Shown: one piece after another, positions 35,408-44,578 of the stretch
Numbering within the stretch: position 1 is the first letter of the stretch
Layout of the letters: the number at the start of each line of letters is the position of its first letter
Source of the DNA: Streptomyces sp. NBC_01210
GTDB lineage: Bacteria > Actinomycetota > Actinomycetes > Streptomycetales > Streptomycetaceae
Length of the DNA stretch: 64,000 bases
Direction of reading: 5' to 3'
NCBI RefSeq assembly: GCF_036010325.1
Contig: NZ_CP108549.1
Coordinates: 2,356,001-2,420,000, forward strand
Translations under genes and position numbers: made by a program
The notes under the pieces: model-generated
What the model was told of the DNA's origin: nothing
What the model saw: only the letters and a program-made list of their open reading frames with translations
Databases searched by the model: none

Positions 35408-36121
35408 TCACAGCTGCGGCGGCGTCATCGTAAAGCGGGCGTTGACCTGGGCGTAGACGGTCTGGCGCTGCGGCTCCAGATCGAGGGCCGGGGCCATCTC
35501 GGCGCTGTCGGTGCCGCCGTATGCGGCCATGCGCATGCCACCGGGCGTCGGAGGCAGTCCGTACGCGACGGCGTTCTCCGCGCCGAGATCGGCCAGCTCT
35601 ACCAGAGCGGCCAGCCGCGCACCCAGGGCCTCGGCGTACTCGCGGGCTCGCTGGACGGCCTCCTTCACCGCCTGGCGGCGGGCCTCGCCATGGGCCGGCG
35701 AGTCCGGGCGCAGGGCCCACCAGGGGCCGTCCACTCGGGTCAGCTCAAGATCCGCGAGGCGTGTGGTGAGCTCGCCGAGCGCGGTGAAGTCGCTGAGCTC
35801 GGCGGTGATGTGGACGCGGCCGTAGTAGGCGCGGACGCGTTCGCCGCGGCCGTGCCGCGTGAGCTCCGGAGTGATCGAGAAGGCGCCGGTCTCCAGCTTC
35901 TCCACCGATTCGCCGTAGGACTTGATCAGGTCAAGGACCGCGGAGTTGCGGCGGGTGAGGTCCTCCAGCGCGCTGCGCCGGTCCGTGCCGCGCGCGCTGA
36001 CCGCGACGCCGATCCTGGCGATCTCGGGGTCGAACTCCAGGCGCGCCTCGCCGCGCACGGCGACGCGCGGCGTCTCCGGTGTGCCGTACGGCGCGGCGGT
36101 GTTGGGTGCGTCGGTGGTCAC
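35408..36121 (-). CDS. SIMPL domain-containing protein
   Basis: 237-aa protein of the SIMPL (DUF541) family. Conserved parts are VAVRGEARLEFDPEIARIGVAV (about 20-41), RRNSAVLDLIKSYG (about 57-70), TGAFSITPEL (about 78-87) and QAVKEAVQRAREYAEALG (about 149-166). There is no signal peptide, unlike many exported SIMPL proteins, so a cytosolic location is likely. Function unknown; other members are linked to oxidative stress or to signalling complexes. Confidence 0.88.
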   Translation of the reverse strand: MTTDAPNTAAPYGTPETPRVAVRGEARLEFDPEIARIGVAVSARGTDRRSALEDLTRRNSAVLDLIKSYGESVEKLETGAFSITPELTRHGRGERVRAYYGRVHITAELSDFTALGELTTRLADLELTRVDGPWWALRPDSPAHGEARRQAVKEAVQRAREYAEALGARLAALVELADLGAENAVAYGLPPTPGGMRMAAYGGTDSAEMAPALDLEPQRQTVYAQVNARFTMTPPQL

Positions 36122-36289
36122 GGGAGGCTCCCTCGTACTTCGTGGTTGTGCCGGCGGACGTCATGGACACTCTCGCATCCCGGGCGGGACAACCGGCGGA
36201 CACCAGATCGAAACCCGCGAGGGGTGTTGCCGGATACTGCTCCTGCGTCAGAATCTACGCGCGTTGTGCACCGATACGAGGGAGACGAA

Positions 36290-38095
36290 ATGCCGCTGAA
36301 CCGTAGGACGTTCCTGGAGCGGTCGGCCGCCGCCGGGGCCGGTGTGGCCGTCGCGGGCGCCACCGCCCTGCCCGCCGGGGCGGCCGAGCAGGGCCACAGC
36401 CACGAGCGTCCGCCGAAGCGGTACTCCTTCACCGTCATGGGCACCACGGACCTGCACGGCAATGTCTTCAACTGGGACTACTTCACGGACAAGGAGTTCG
36501 ACGACAAGACCCACAACGACGTGGGCCTGGCGAAGATCTCGACGCTCGTGGAGAAGATCCGCAAGGAGAAGGGCCGGCGCAACACGCTCCTCATCGACGC
36601 CGGTGACACCATCCAGGGCACCCAGCTCTCGTACTACTACGCCAAGGTCGACCCGATCACGGCCAAGCGCGGTCCGGTGCACCCGATGGCGCAGGCCATG
36701 AACGCGATCGGCTATGACGCCGCGGCGCTCGGCAACCACGAGTTCAACTACGGCATTCCGGTGCTGCGCAAGTTCGAGGAGCAGTGCGACTTCCCGCTGC
36801 TCGGTGCGAACGCGCTGGACGCCAAGACGCTCCGGCCGGCCTTCCGCCCGTACAGCATGCACCGGCTGCGCACGCCCTGCGGCCGCGATGTGAAGCTCGC
36901 CGTCCTCGGCCTCACCAACCCCGGCATCGCCATCTGGGACAAGGCCAACGTCCAGGGGAAGATGACTTTCCCGGGTCTGGAGGAGCAGGCCGCGAAGTGG
37001 GTGCCGAAGCTGCGCTCCATGGGCGCGGACGTGGTGATTGTCTCCGCCCACTCGGGCTCCAGCGGCACGTCCTCCTACGGTGACCAGCTCCCGTACATCG
37101 AGAACGCCGCCGGTCTGGTGGCGGAGCAGGTGCCCGGTATCGACGCCATACTCGTCGGCCACGCACACACCGAGATCGCCGAGTACTTCGTCGCCAACAA
37201 GGAGACCGGCAAGAAGGTCGTGCTCTCCGAGCCGCTGAAGTGGGGCCAGCGGCTCACGCTGTTCGACTTCGACCTGGTGTGGGAGAAGGGCCGCTGGACG
37301 GTCGAGAAGGTCGGCGCGCAGGTCCTCAACTCCAACACGGCCGATGAGGACCCGAAGATCACCGGGCTGCTCGGCGACGAGCACAAGAAGGTCGTCGCGT
37401 ACGTCAATCAGGTCATCGGCACCTCCACCACCGCGATGACCACGGCCGACGCGCCGTGGAAGGACGAGCCGATCATCGATCTGATCAATCACGTCCAGGC
37501 GGAGACGGTGAAGGCGGCGCTGGCCGGCGGCCAGTACGCGACGCTGCCCGTCCTCTCGCAGGCGTCCTGTTTCTCGCGCACGGCGGCGATCCCGGCCGGC
37601 CAGGTGACCATCAGGGACGCGGCCGGGCTCTATGTCTTCGAGAACACCCTGGAGGCACGGCTGCTGACGGGCGGGCAGCTCAAGGACTATCTGGAGTTCT
37701 CGGCGCGGTACTACGTGCAGACGCCGGCCGGCGGTCCCGTCGACACCGCCAAGCTGACCAACGCCGACAACACTCCGGACTACAACTACGACGCGGTCTC
37801 GGGTCTGACGTACGAGATCGACATCGCCAAGCCGGCGGGTTCGCGGATCGTAAATCTGTCCTTCGACGGCAAGCCGATCGACGTGGCGGCGCAGTTCGTG
37901 CTGGCCGTCAACAACTACCGGGCGAGTGGCGGCGGGAATTTCCCGCATGTCGCCAAGTCCCAGCAGTTGTGGGCGAATTCGGAGGAGATCCGGAACACGA
38001 TCATCAACTGGGTGAAGGCGAAGGGCACGGTCGACCCCGCGCAGTTCGCGGCCGTGGGCTGGAAGCTGACCCGGGACGGCGCGCCCGTCTTCTAG
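36290..38095 (+). CDS. Tat-exported bifunctional metallophosphatase / 5'-nucleotidase
   Basis: 601-aa secreted nucleotidase expected to release phosphate and nucleosides outside the cell. The twin-arginine signal LNRRTFLERSAA lies at the N-terminus, followed by an Ala-rich h-region. The metallophosphatase domain (about 45-330) has the metal ligands in TTDLHGN, DAGDTIQG, GNHEFNYG and VGHAHTEI. The C-terminal 5'-nucleotidase domain (about 350-570) ends in NNYRASGGGNFP. The start ATG 36290 follows GGGAGA. The frame is open far upstream but without a signal, so this start is clear. Confidence 0.95.
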   Translation: MPLNRRTFLERSAAAGAGVAVAGATALPAGAAEQGHSHERPPKRYSFTVMGTTDLHGNVFNWDYFTDKEFDDKTHNDVGLAKISTLVEKIRKEKGRRNTLLIDAGDTIQGTQLSYYYAKVDPITAKRGPVHPMAQAMNAIGYDAAALGNHEFNYGIPVLRKFEEQCDFPLLGANALDAKTLRPAFRPYSMHRLRTPCGRDVKLAVLGLTNPGIAIWDKANVQGKMTFPGLEEQAAKWVPKLRSMGADVVIVSAHSGSSGTSSYGDQLPYIENAAGLVAEQVPGIDAILVGHAHTEIAEYFVANKETGKKVVLSEPLKWGQRLTLFDFDLVWEKGRWTVEKVGAQVLNSNTADEDPKITGLLGDEHKKVVAYVNQVIGTSTTAMTTADAPWKDEPIIDLINHVQAETVKAALAGGQYATLPVLSQASCFSRTAAIPAGQVTIRDAAGLYVFENTLEARLLTGGQLKDYLEFSARYYVQTPAGGPVDTAKLTNADNTPDYNYDAVSGLTYEIDIAKPAGSRIVNLSFDGKPIDVAAQFVLAVNNYRASGGGNFPHVAKSQQLWANSEEIRNTIINWVKAKGTVDPAQFAAVGWKLTRDGAPVF

Positions 38096-38114
38096 TGGTT
38101 TCGTCGCGAGGCGT

Positions 38115-39527
38115 TCAGTTTCCCCGGGCGAGGGGCGTCAGCTCCGGCGCCGGTGCGGGGATGCCGGGCGCCTCGCGTCGTTCCAGGCCGAAGCTGGTGA
38201 AGGCGGTGCGGCGCGGCAGCGGGTAGGGCTCCTTGCCGGTGAGGGAGTTGAGGATGCTCGCGCTGCGCCAGGCCGCGAGGCCGAGGTCGGGGGCGCCGAC
38301 GCCGTGCGTGTGCCGTTCGGCGTTCTGTACGTATACGGAGCCGGTGACCGAGCCGTCGAGGACGAGCCGGAAGTGGTCGTCGATGTGCGGTCGGCCTACC
38401 GCGTCGCGGCGCACATACGGGTCGATACCGGCGAGCATCCGGTCGAGCGGGCGCTCGCGGTAGCCGGTGGCGAGGACCACGGCGTCGGTGGTGAGGCGGG
38501 AGCGGGTGCCCTGCTGGGCGTGCTCGAGGTGGAGTTCGACCTTGGTGGTGGCGACGCGGCCCGCGGTGCGTACACAGACGCCGGGGGTGAGGACGGCGTC
38601 GGGCCAGCCGCCGTGCAGGGTGCGGCGGTAGAGCTCGGCGTGGATCGCGGCGATGGTGTCGGCGTCGATGCCCTTGTGGAGCTGCCACTGGCGCGGGACG
38701 AGCGCGTCGCGGGTCCGCTCGGGCAGGGCGTGGAAGTAGCGGGTGTAGTCGGGCGTGAAGTGCTCCAGGCCGAGTTTGGAGTACTCCATCGGCGCGAACG
38801 CCTCGGAACGGGCCAGCCAGTGGATCTTCTCGGCTCCTTCGGGCCGGGCGCGCAGCAGATCGAGAAAGACCTCTGCGCCCGACTGTCCCGAGCCGATGAT
38901 CGTGATGTGTTCGGCGGCCAGCAGCCGCTGCCGGTTGTCGAGATAGTCCGCGGCGTGGATGACCGGGACGGCGGGGGCTTCGGCGAGCGGTTTGAGCGGC
39001 TCGGGGATGTACGGCTCGGTGCCGACGCCGAGCGCGATGTGCCGGCTGTACGCGCGGCCCAGCGCCTCCGCCCCGCCGTCGGCGTCGAGCTGGGTGAAGT
39101 CCACCTCGAAGAGGGAGCGTTCGGGGTTCCAGCGGACGGCGTCGATCTGGTGGCCGAAGTACAGGCTCGGGAGATGGTCGCTGACCCAGCGGCAGTAGTC
39201 GTCGTACTCGGAGCGCTGGATGTGGAACCGCTCGGCGAAGTAGAAGGGGAAGAGCCGGTCCCGGGCGCGCAGGTAGTTGAGGAACGTCCAGGGGCTGGCC
39301 GGGTCGGCGAGGGTCACCAGATCGGCGAGGAAGGGGACTTGGAGCGTCGCGCCCTCGATCAGCAGGCCGGGGTGCCAGTGGAAGGCGGGCCGCTGCTCGT
39401 AGAAGGTGGCGGCGATACCGCCGGGGACGCGGTCGGCGAGCGCGGCGAGGGAGAGGTTGAACGGGCCGATACCGATGCCCACGAGGTCTTGGGGCTGGGC
39501 GCGTTCGGTCGGGGGCGTGCCGGTCAT
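38115..39527 (-). CDS. Lysine/ornithine/diamine N-hydroxylase (SidA/IucD/PvdA family)
   Basis: 470-aa FAD- and NADPH-dependent monooxygenase that N-hydroxylates a lysine-, ornithine- or diamine-type amine, the first committed step of hydroxamate siderophores. FAD motif GIGIGPFNLSLAAL is near 17-30, FLADLVTLADPASPWTFLNYL near 67-87, the NADPH motif IIGSGQSGAEVFLDLL near 209-224 and DAVVLATGYRERPLDR near 355-370. Its start overlaps the stop of the upstream decarboxylase by ATGA, so they are translationally coupled. By analogy with DesA/DesB the pair could make N-hydroxycadaverine or a related N-hydroxydiamine. No DesC or DesD homologue is in the window. Confidence 0.93.
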   Translation of the reverse strand: MTGTPPTERAQPQDLVGIGIGPFNLSLAALADRVPGGIAATFYEQRPAFHWHPGLLIEGATLQVPFLADLVTLADPASPWTFLNYLRARDRLFPFYFAERFHIQRSEYDDYCRWVSDHLPSLYFGHQIDAVRWNPERSLFEVDFTQLDADGGAEALGRAYSRHIALGVGTEPYIPEPLKPLAEAPAVPVIHAADYLDNRQRLLAAEHITIIGSGQSGAEVFLDLLRARPEGAEKIHWLARSEAFAPMEYSKLGLEHFTPDYTRYFHALPERTRDALVPRQWQLHKGIDADTIAAIHAELYRRTLHGGWPDAVLTPGVCVRTAGRVATTKVELHLEHAQQGTRSRLTTDAVVLATGYRERPLDRMLAGIDPYVRRDAVGRPHIDDHFRLVLDGSVTGSVYVQNAERHTHGVGAPDLGLAAWRSASILNSLTGKEPYPLPRRTAFTSFGLERREAPGIPAPAPELTPLARGN

Positions 39528-40924
39528 CGGGGGGTGCTGCCTTCCGCGAGTTCGATCAGGACTTCTTGGATCAGAGCTGCCAGGTCGCCGGGGGTGGCGT
39601 GGGGGTTGAGGAGGGTGGCCTTGAGCCAGAGGCGGTCGTCCACGCGTGCCCGGCCGAGGACCGCGCGGCCTTCGGCGAGGAGCGTGCGGCGGATGTCGGC
39701 GGTCTGTTCGTCGGTGGCTGTGACCGGTCGGAACAGGACAGTGGAGAGCGTGGGCCGCTGGTACAGCTCGAGGCCGGGGGTCTGCTCGATGAGGTCGGCG
39801 AAGTGGTGGGCGGCGGCGCAGGTGCGGTCGACGAGTGCGCCGAGGCCGGTGCGGCCCAGCGCTCTGAGGGTAACGGCGATCTTGAGGATGTCGGGGCGTC
39901 GGGTCGTACGCAGGGAGCGGCCCAGCAGGTCGGGCAGGCCGGCTTCGGTGTCGTCGTCGGCGTTGAGGTAGTCGGCGATGTGACCGAGTGGGGCGAGGCA
40001 GGCCCGGTCCGCTACGGCGAGCAGACCTGCGGCGACCGGCTGCCAGCCCATTTTGTGCAGATCGATGGTGACGGACTGGGCTCGGTCCAGGCCGTTCAGC
40101 AGGGAGCGGCGGGACGCGCTGAAGAGCAGCGGTCCGCCGTAGGCCGCGTCGACATGGAGCTCGGCGCCGTGCCGCTCGCAGAGGTCGGCGATCTCGGGCA
40201 GCGGATCGATTCGCCCGGTGTCGGTGGTCCCCGCGGTGGCGGCGACGAGGAGGGGGCCGTACAGATCGGTGAGGGCGTCGTCCAGGGCGGCGAGGTCGAT
40301 GGTGCCGGAGGGGGCGGGGACGGTGACCGGCTCGGGCAGGCCCAGCAGCCAGGCGGCGCGGTGTACGGAGTGGTGGGTGCCGGCTCCGCAGACGACCTGG
40401 ACGGCGCCGTGGCGTTCGCGGGCCAGCAGCAGGGCGAGCTGGTTGGACTCGGTGCCGCCGGTGGTGACCAGGGCGTCGGGGTCGGGCCCGCGCGGGTAGA
40501 CCTCGGCGGCGAGGGTGCGGGTGGCGGCGGCCTCCAGCTCGGAGGCGGCGGGGGCCTGGTCCCAGGAGTCCATGGAGGGGTTGAGCGCGGACGCGGCGAG
40601 ATCGGCGGCGACGGCGAGTGCGAGTGGCGGGGTGTGGAGATGGGCGGCGCACAGCGGGTCCGCCGGGTCGGCCGCGCCCTGCGCGACGGCGTGGACGAGG
40701 CTGCGGAGGGCCTCTTCGGCGCCGGTGCCGCGCTCGGGGAGCAGCGGCTCGGCGGCCTCGCGCAGCCGCGCGGCGACGGTCTCGGGGCCGCCTGCCGGGA
40801 GCGGCCCGCCGCGTTGCGCCGCGCCGTCGTGGAGTGCGTCGAGCACGACGGCGAGCAGCGGCCGCAGGGCGTCGGGTCCTGCGGTGCCTCCGGCGAGGGC
40901 CGGGCCAGGGGGCGGCGTACTCAT
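39524..40924 (-). CDS. PLP-dependent group II decarboxylase
   Basis: 466-aa pyridoxal-phosphate decarboxylase related to lysine/diaminobutyrate decarboxylases. Signatures are NPSMDSWDQAPAASELE (about 113-129), VTTGGTESNQLALLLARE (about 152-169), HVDAAYGGPLLFS (about 255-267) and TIDLHKMGWQP (about 285-295), whose Lys binds the cofactor. Expected product is a diamine such as cadaverine, which the coupled N-hydroxylase would oxidise. It differs clearly from the DesA sequence I remember, so it may be a second, specialised pair. The substrate is inferred. Confidence 0.9.
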   Translation of the reverse strand: MSTPPPGPALAGGTAGPDALRPLLAVVLDALHDGAAQRGGPLPAGGPETVAARLREAAEPLLPERGTGAEEALRSLVHAVAQGAADPADPLCAAHLHTPPLALAVAADLAASALNPSMDSWDQAPAASELEAAATRTLAAEVYPRGPDPDALVTTGGTESNQLALLLARERHGAVQVVCGAGTHHSVHRAAWLLGLPEPVTVPAPSGTIDLAALDDALTDLYGPLLVAATAGTTDTGRIDPLPEIADLCERHGAELHVDAAYGGPLLFSASRRSLLNGLDRAQSVTIDLHKMGWQPVAAGLLAVADRACLAPLGHIADYLNADDDTEAGLPDLLGRSLRTTRRPDILKIAVTLRALGRTGLGALVDRTCAAAHHFADLIEQTPGLELYQRPTLSTVLFRPVTATDEQTADIRRTLLAEGRAVLGRARVDDRLWLKATLLNPHATPGDLAALIQEVLIELAEGSTPR

Positions 40925-41152
40925 GCGGGGTCCTTCGGGGAGCGCGGAGGTGGCACAACCCCAGGGTGTACGGGTGATCCCGTGGGGTGTCCGCAGAGCT
41001 CAACGATCCGAACCCGAAAGTGGTACCGCGTGGGGGAAGGGGGGAGTTGGGGTGGGGGTCGCTGCTATGGCGGACGAGGTTCCGTTTCCCCGTCCCACCC
41101 CTTCCCACCGCGCTGATGTGCGGCTCCGCCGCGTGCCGGACGGGCTGGAATT

Positions 41153-41231
41153 CAGCCCGCCCGGCGATTGATGCAGCCCGCCCGGCGATTGAGGACACGC
41201 CCGAGGGGCGTCCGGGGGCGGCAGCCCCCGG
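41153..41231. repeat. Interspersed hairpin element between decarboxylase and pepN
   Basis: Two direct copies of a 19-bp unit containing CCCGGCGATTGA (41153-41171 and 41174-41192) are followed by the hairpin CCGGGGGC-GGCA-GCCCCCGG (41212-41231), which may end pepN transcription. The same CCGGCGATTGAGG motif occurs at 57410-57541 and, altered, inside hrpB. The remaining part of the 315-bp gap (40925-41239) shows no gene. Confidence 0.8.
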
Positions 41232-41239
41232 CCCACCGG

Positions 41240-43738
41240 CTACCCGCCGCGTACCGCCAACGCCCGGCGCAGATCGTCGAGTTGGTCGACGAGCTTGCGG
41301 CGCAGCGCCGGGATCATCTCCGCGTCGCGCAGACACTCCTCGCCCAGCCCCAGCGTCTCCGCGTCCACGGCGTGCAGCGGGAAGGCGTAGCGGCCCGCGG
41401 CATCCGCTATCGCGGGTCCGCGGCGGGCGGCGAGCGCGACCGAGTCCGGGTAGTAGCGGGGCACGTACTCGCGTACCAGATCGGCCTGTTCGGGCTGCCA
41501 GAAGCCCTGGGCTGTGGCGGTGAACAGGTAGTTGGAGAGGGTGTCGGAGGTGAAGAGGCGTTCCCAGGCGGCCGCCTTCGCCTCCGGAGTGGGCAGTGCG
41601 GCGCGGCAGCGGGCCGCGCCTTCCTGGCCGGTGGCGCTGGGGTCCCGGTCCAGTTCCGCGGCGATCGCCTTGTCGTCGGTCGCGCCGAGGACCGCGAGGC
41701 GGTACAGGATGCGCCAGCGCAGCTCCGGGTCGAGCTCCGGGCCGCCGGGCACGCTGCCGTCGCCGAGCCACTCCTGGAGCGTCTCCGGCTGCGCGGCGGC
41801 GTCGATGAAGTGGCGTACGGCGGTGAGGCGCAGGCCCTGGTCGCTGCCGTCCTCGGTACGGCGCAGCAGTGCGCGGCAGATGTCCCTGAGTGCGGCGAGG
41901 GCGGCGGGCCGGTCCTCGGCGGGGAGGTAGCGGTCGGCGAGCTGCGTCGCGGCGAAGGTGAGGATGCCCTGGACGACTGCGAGGTCCGACTCGCGCGGGA
42001 GGTGGGCGCGGGCCGCCTCCAGATAGGCGGTGGGGGCGAGCTCGCCGTCGCGGACCATGTCGCGTGCGGCGTTCCAGACGACGGCGCGGGTCAGCGGGTC
42101 CGGGATGCCGGAGAGGGAACGTACGGCCGTGTCCCAGGAGGCGGCGTCCAGCCGGACCTTGGCGTAGCTGAGGTCGCCGTCGTTCAGGACGACGAGGGCC
42201 GGGCGGCGGCCCGGGTGGGCGCCGTTCCGGCTCTGCGGGATGTCCAGTTCGATGCGGTCGCGCAGCACCAGCCGGCCCGCGTCCACCGGGTCGGCGTCGT
42301 ACGTGCCCACGGCGATGCGGTGCGGGCGGCTGCCGTCGTGCGCGACCGTCAGCGACCAACTGCCCTCGGACTCGGCGATCGCCGGGGTGAGGGTGTCGAC
42401 ACCTGTCGTACGCAGCCAGGACTCGGCCCAGCCGTGCACATCTCGGTCGGTGGCATGCGCGAGTGAGTCGATGAAGTCGGCGAGGGTGGCGTTGGAGAAC
42501 TTGTGCCGGGCGAAGTGGGTGTTGATACCGGCGAGGAAGTCCTTCTCGCCCAGCCAGGCCACCAGCTGGCGCAGCGCCGAGGCGCCCTTGGCGTAGGAGA
42601 TGCCGTCGAAGTTGAGCATCGCGGACGCGGTGTCGGGGACGGCTTCCGGGTCGGGGGCGACCGGGTGGGTGGAGGGCCGCTGGTCGGCGTCGTAACCCCA
42701 GGACTTGCGGCCGATGCCGAAGTCGACCCAGGTGTCGGTGAAGCGGGTGGCCTCGGTGAGGGTCTGGTAGCCCATGTACTCGGCGAAGGATTCGTTCAGC
42801 CAGATGTCGTCCCACCACTTGAGGGTGACGAGGTCGCCGAACCACATATGGGCCATCTCGTGGGCGATGACCATGGCGCGGGTCTGCCGCTCGGTGTCGG
42901 TGACGGCGGAGCGGTAGATGAACTCGTCGCGGAAGGTGACCAGGCCCGGGTTCTCCATCGCGCCGGCGTTGAACTCGGGCACGAAGGCCTGGTCGTACGA
43001 GTCGAAGGGGTACGGCTCCTCGAACTTCTCGTGGTACCGGTCGTAGCACTGGCGCGTGATCTCGAGGATCTCCTCGGCGTCCGCGTCGAGGTACGGCGCC
43101 AGCGAGCGGCGGCAGTGGATGCCGAAGGGCAGTCCGGCGTGCTCGCTGCGCACGGAGTGCCAGGGGCCGGCGGCGACGGCGACGAAGTAGGTGGCGAGCG
43201 GCGGCGTTTCCGCGCAGGTCCAGCGGCCTTCGCCGTTCGGGGTGGCGATGCCGTTGCCCAGCACGCTCCAGCCCTCGGGCGCGGTGACGGAGAGCTCGAA
43301 GACGGCCTTGAGGTCGGGCTGGTCGAAGGCGGCGAAGACGCGCTGGACGTCTTCCATGAAGAGCTGGGTGTAGACGTACGTCTCACCGTCGGTGGGGTCG
43401 GTGAAGCGGTGCATGCCTTCGCCGGTGCGGGAGTAGCGCATGTCCGCCTCGACGCGCAGCTCGTGCTCGCCGGCGGTGAGGCCGGTGAGCGCGAGCCGGT
43501 TCTCGGCCAGTTTCTCGGGGTCGAGCGGCTGCCCGTCGAGGGTGACGGAGCGCAGTACGGCGGGCTTGAGTTCGACGAAGGTGTCCCCGGCCGCACGTGC
43601 GGTGAACTGGATGACGGTTCGGGAGTCGAAGGTCTCCTCGCCGGTGGTGAGATCGAGGTCGATCGTGTACCGCTGGACGTCGAGGAGCTGGGCTCGGGTC
43701 TGCGCTTCGTCGCGCGTCAGTACGGGCATGGGGGCCAT
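41240..43738 (-). CDS. pepN: Aminopeptidase N (M1 family)
   Basis: Zinc metallopeptidase of 832 aa removing N-terminal residues from peptides in the cytosol. The exopeptidase motif NAGAMENPGL is near residue 258-267 and the zinc site HEMAHMWFGDLVT near 289-301, with the downstream Glu ligand in WLNESFAEYMGY. The ERAP1-like C-terminal helical domain fills about 520-820. The length is typical of actinobacterial PepN. The start codon is ATG 43738; a further in-frame Met two codons in is possible. Confidence 0.97.
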   Translation of the reverse strand: MAPMPVLTRDEAQTRAQLLDVQRYTIDLDLTTGEETFDSRTVIQFTARAAGDTFVELKPAVLRSVTLDGQPLDPEKLAENRLALTGLTAGEHELRVEADMRYSRTGEGMHRFTDPTDGETYVYTQLFMEDVQRVFAAFDQPDLKAVFELSVTAPEGWSVLGNGIATPNGEGRWTCAETPPLATYFVAVAAGPWHSVRSEHAGLPFGIHCRRSLAPYLDADAEEILEITRQCYDRYHEKFEEPYPFDSYDQAFVPEFNAGAMENPGLVTFRDEFIYRSAVTDTERQTRAMVIAHEMAHMWFGDLVTLKWWDDIWLNESFAEYMGYQTLTEATRFTDTWVDFGIGRKSWGYDADQRPSTHPVAPDPEAVPDTASAMLNFDGISYAKGASALRQLVAWLGEKDFLAGINTHFARHKFSNATLADFIDSLAHATDRDVHGWAESWLRTTGVDTLTPAIAESEGSWSLTVAHDGSRPHRIAVGTYDADPVDAGRLVLRDRIELDIPQSRNGAHPGRRPALVVLNDGDLSYAKVRLDAASWDTAVRSLSGIPDPLTRAVVWNAARDMVRDGELAPTAYLEAARAHLPRESDLAVVQGILTFAATQLADRYLPAEDRPAALAALRDICRALLRRTEDGSDQGLRLTAVRHFIDAAAQPETLQEWLGDGSVPGGPELDPELRWRILYRLAVLGATDDKAIAAELDRDPSATGQEGAARCRAALPTPEAKAAAWERLFTSDTLSNYLFTATAQGFWQPEQADLVREYVPRYYPDSVALAARRGPAIADAAGRYAFPLHAVDAETLGLGEECLRDAEMIPALRRKLVDQLDDLRRALAVRGG

Positions 43739-43799
43739 GCTGCCCGATGGGTCCTGCTCCGCACACGGGGTATTGATTGCGCTGTCAGCGCACGCGCTT

Positions 43800-44201
43800 C
43801 TACGCGCCGGGGGCCTCGACCGGCAGGTCCCGCTCAGTGGCCGCCGCGGCCAGCCGCTTGTCGTAGGTGACGAACGCGGTCAGCGCCTGTTCGAGGTGTT
43901 CGGCACACGCGAGGTGGATCGCGTCGAGGCTGCGCAAGTGGCGCTGCGGGAACTGGCCGGCTGCGCGCAGGATCGGGTCGGTGAGACGGATGCGCAGTAC
44001 GCGGTCGAGCATCTCCTCTGCGGCGTCCCCCACTTCGGGGTCCGCCCCTGCGCGTACGAGTGTGCGGGCCACCTCGGTTTGGGTAAGCGCTGCGGTGACA
44101 TGGCCTTCCGCGGCCCGTGCGGCCAGAAAGGTGCGCAGCGCGTCCGTCTCGGGCTCGGGGAGGAGCAGCTTCAGCAGCGCGCAGGAATCGAGGTAGATCA
44201 A
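43800..44201 (-). CDS. PIN-domain toxin, VapC-like
   Basis: 133-aa PIN-domain ribonuclease. The acidic catalytic residues are visible in MIYLDSCALLKLLL (Asp5), TQTEVARTL (Glu, about 42), SLDAIHLACA (Asp, about 92) and VTYDKRL (Asp, about 112). The start overlaps the stop of the antitoxin gene as ATGA, the usual arrangement. Expected to cleave RNA when freed from its antitoxin. Confidence 0.9.
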   Translation of the reverse strand: MIYLDSCALLKLLLPEPETDALRTFLAARAAEGHVTAALTQTEVARTLVRAGADPEVGDAAEEMLDRVLRIRLTDPILRAAGQFPQRHLRSLDAIHLACAEHLEQALTAFVTYDKRLAAAATERDLPVEAPGA

Positions 44202-44494
44202 CGGTCCTCTTCCTCTCGCATCGCCAGCAGGACCTCGGAGAGCCGGGCGGGCGGACCGGGACGGGCGGCCAGTGGCTGCCAGTCGCCGAGCCCGCGGGCG
44301 GATTCGGCGTTCTCCGGGTCGACGGTGCCCGTGCGGACGAGGTCCTCCATCACCCGCTGCTCCGGGTCCGGCGGGGCAAGCACCGCAACGAGCCTGCCGT
44401 TGCGCGTGATCTCCACGCGCTCCCCGGCCGCGACCCTCTCGATGAGTTCGCTCGCGTGCTGCTGAAGCTGGCGGATCGGCACTCTTGTGGTCAT
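44198..44494 (-). CDS. Phd/YefM-type antitoxin
   Basis: 98-aa antitoxin. The N-terminal DNA-binding part MTTRVPIRQLQQHASELIERV and GERVEITRNGRLVAVLAP (about 25-42) is the Phd/YefM (type II antitoxin) signature; the C-terminal part, which should wrap the toxin, is acidic. ATG 44494 is used because the TAGCGT -10 lies 7 nt upstream; the reading to 44524 would begin beyond that. It probably represses its own promoter through the palindrome at 44501-44518. Confidence 0.88.
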   Translation of the reverse strand: MTTRVPIRQLQQHASELIERVAAGERVEITRNGRLVAVLAPPDPEQRVMEDLVRTGTVDPENAESARGLGDWQPLAARPGPPARLSEVLLAMREEEDR

Positions 44495-44500
44495 AGCACC

Positions 44501-44518
44501 CACGCTACGAGTAGCGTG
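44501..44518. promoter_or_regulatory. Operator palindrome of the toxin-antitoxin operon
   Basis: CACGCTAC-GA-GTAGCGTG, a perfect 8-bp inverted repeat with a 2-bp centre, contains the predicted -10 TAGCGT and ends 7 bp from the antitoxin ATG. Binding here would block transcription. Two direct AGCGTGCGGC-(A/G)-CTTTC repeats (44513-44547) continue upstream. Confidence 0.75.
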
Positions 44519-44578
44519 CGGCACTTTCCAGCAGCGTGCGGCGCTTTCGCCCGTACGAAGTACGCAGGGGCGGTGCGG

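Noticed and set aside
39528..43049. In-frame extension of the N-hydroxylase frame up to 43049
   Set aside because: The upstream part is a low-complexity Arg/Pro-rich shadow of pepN and the decarboxylase; ATG 39527 fits the ATGA overlap and the family length.
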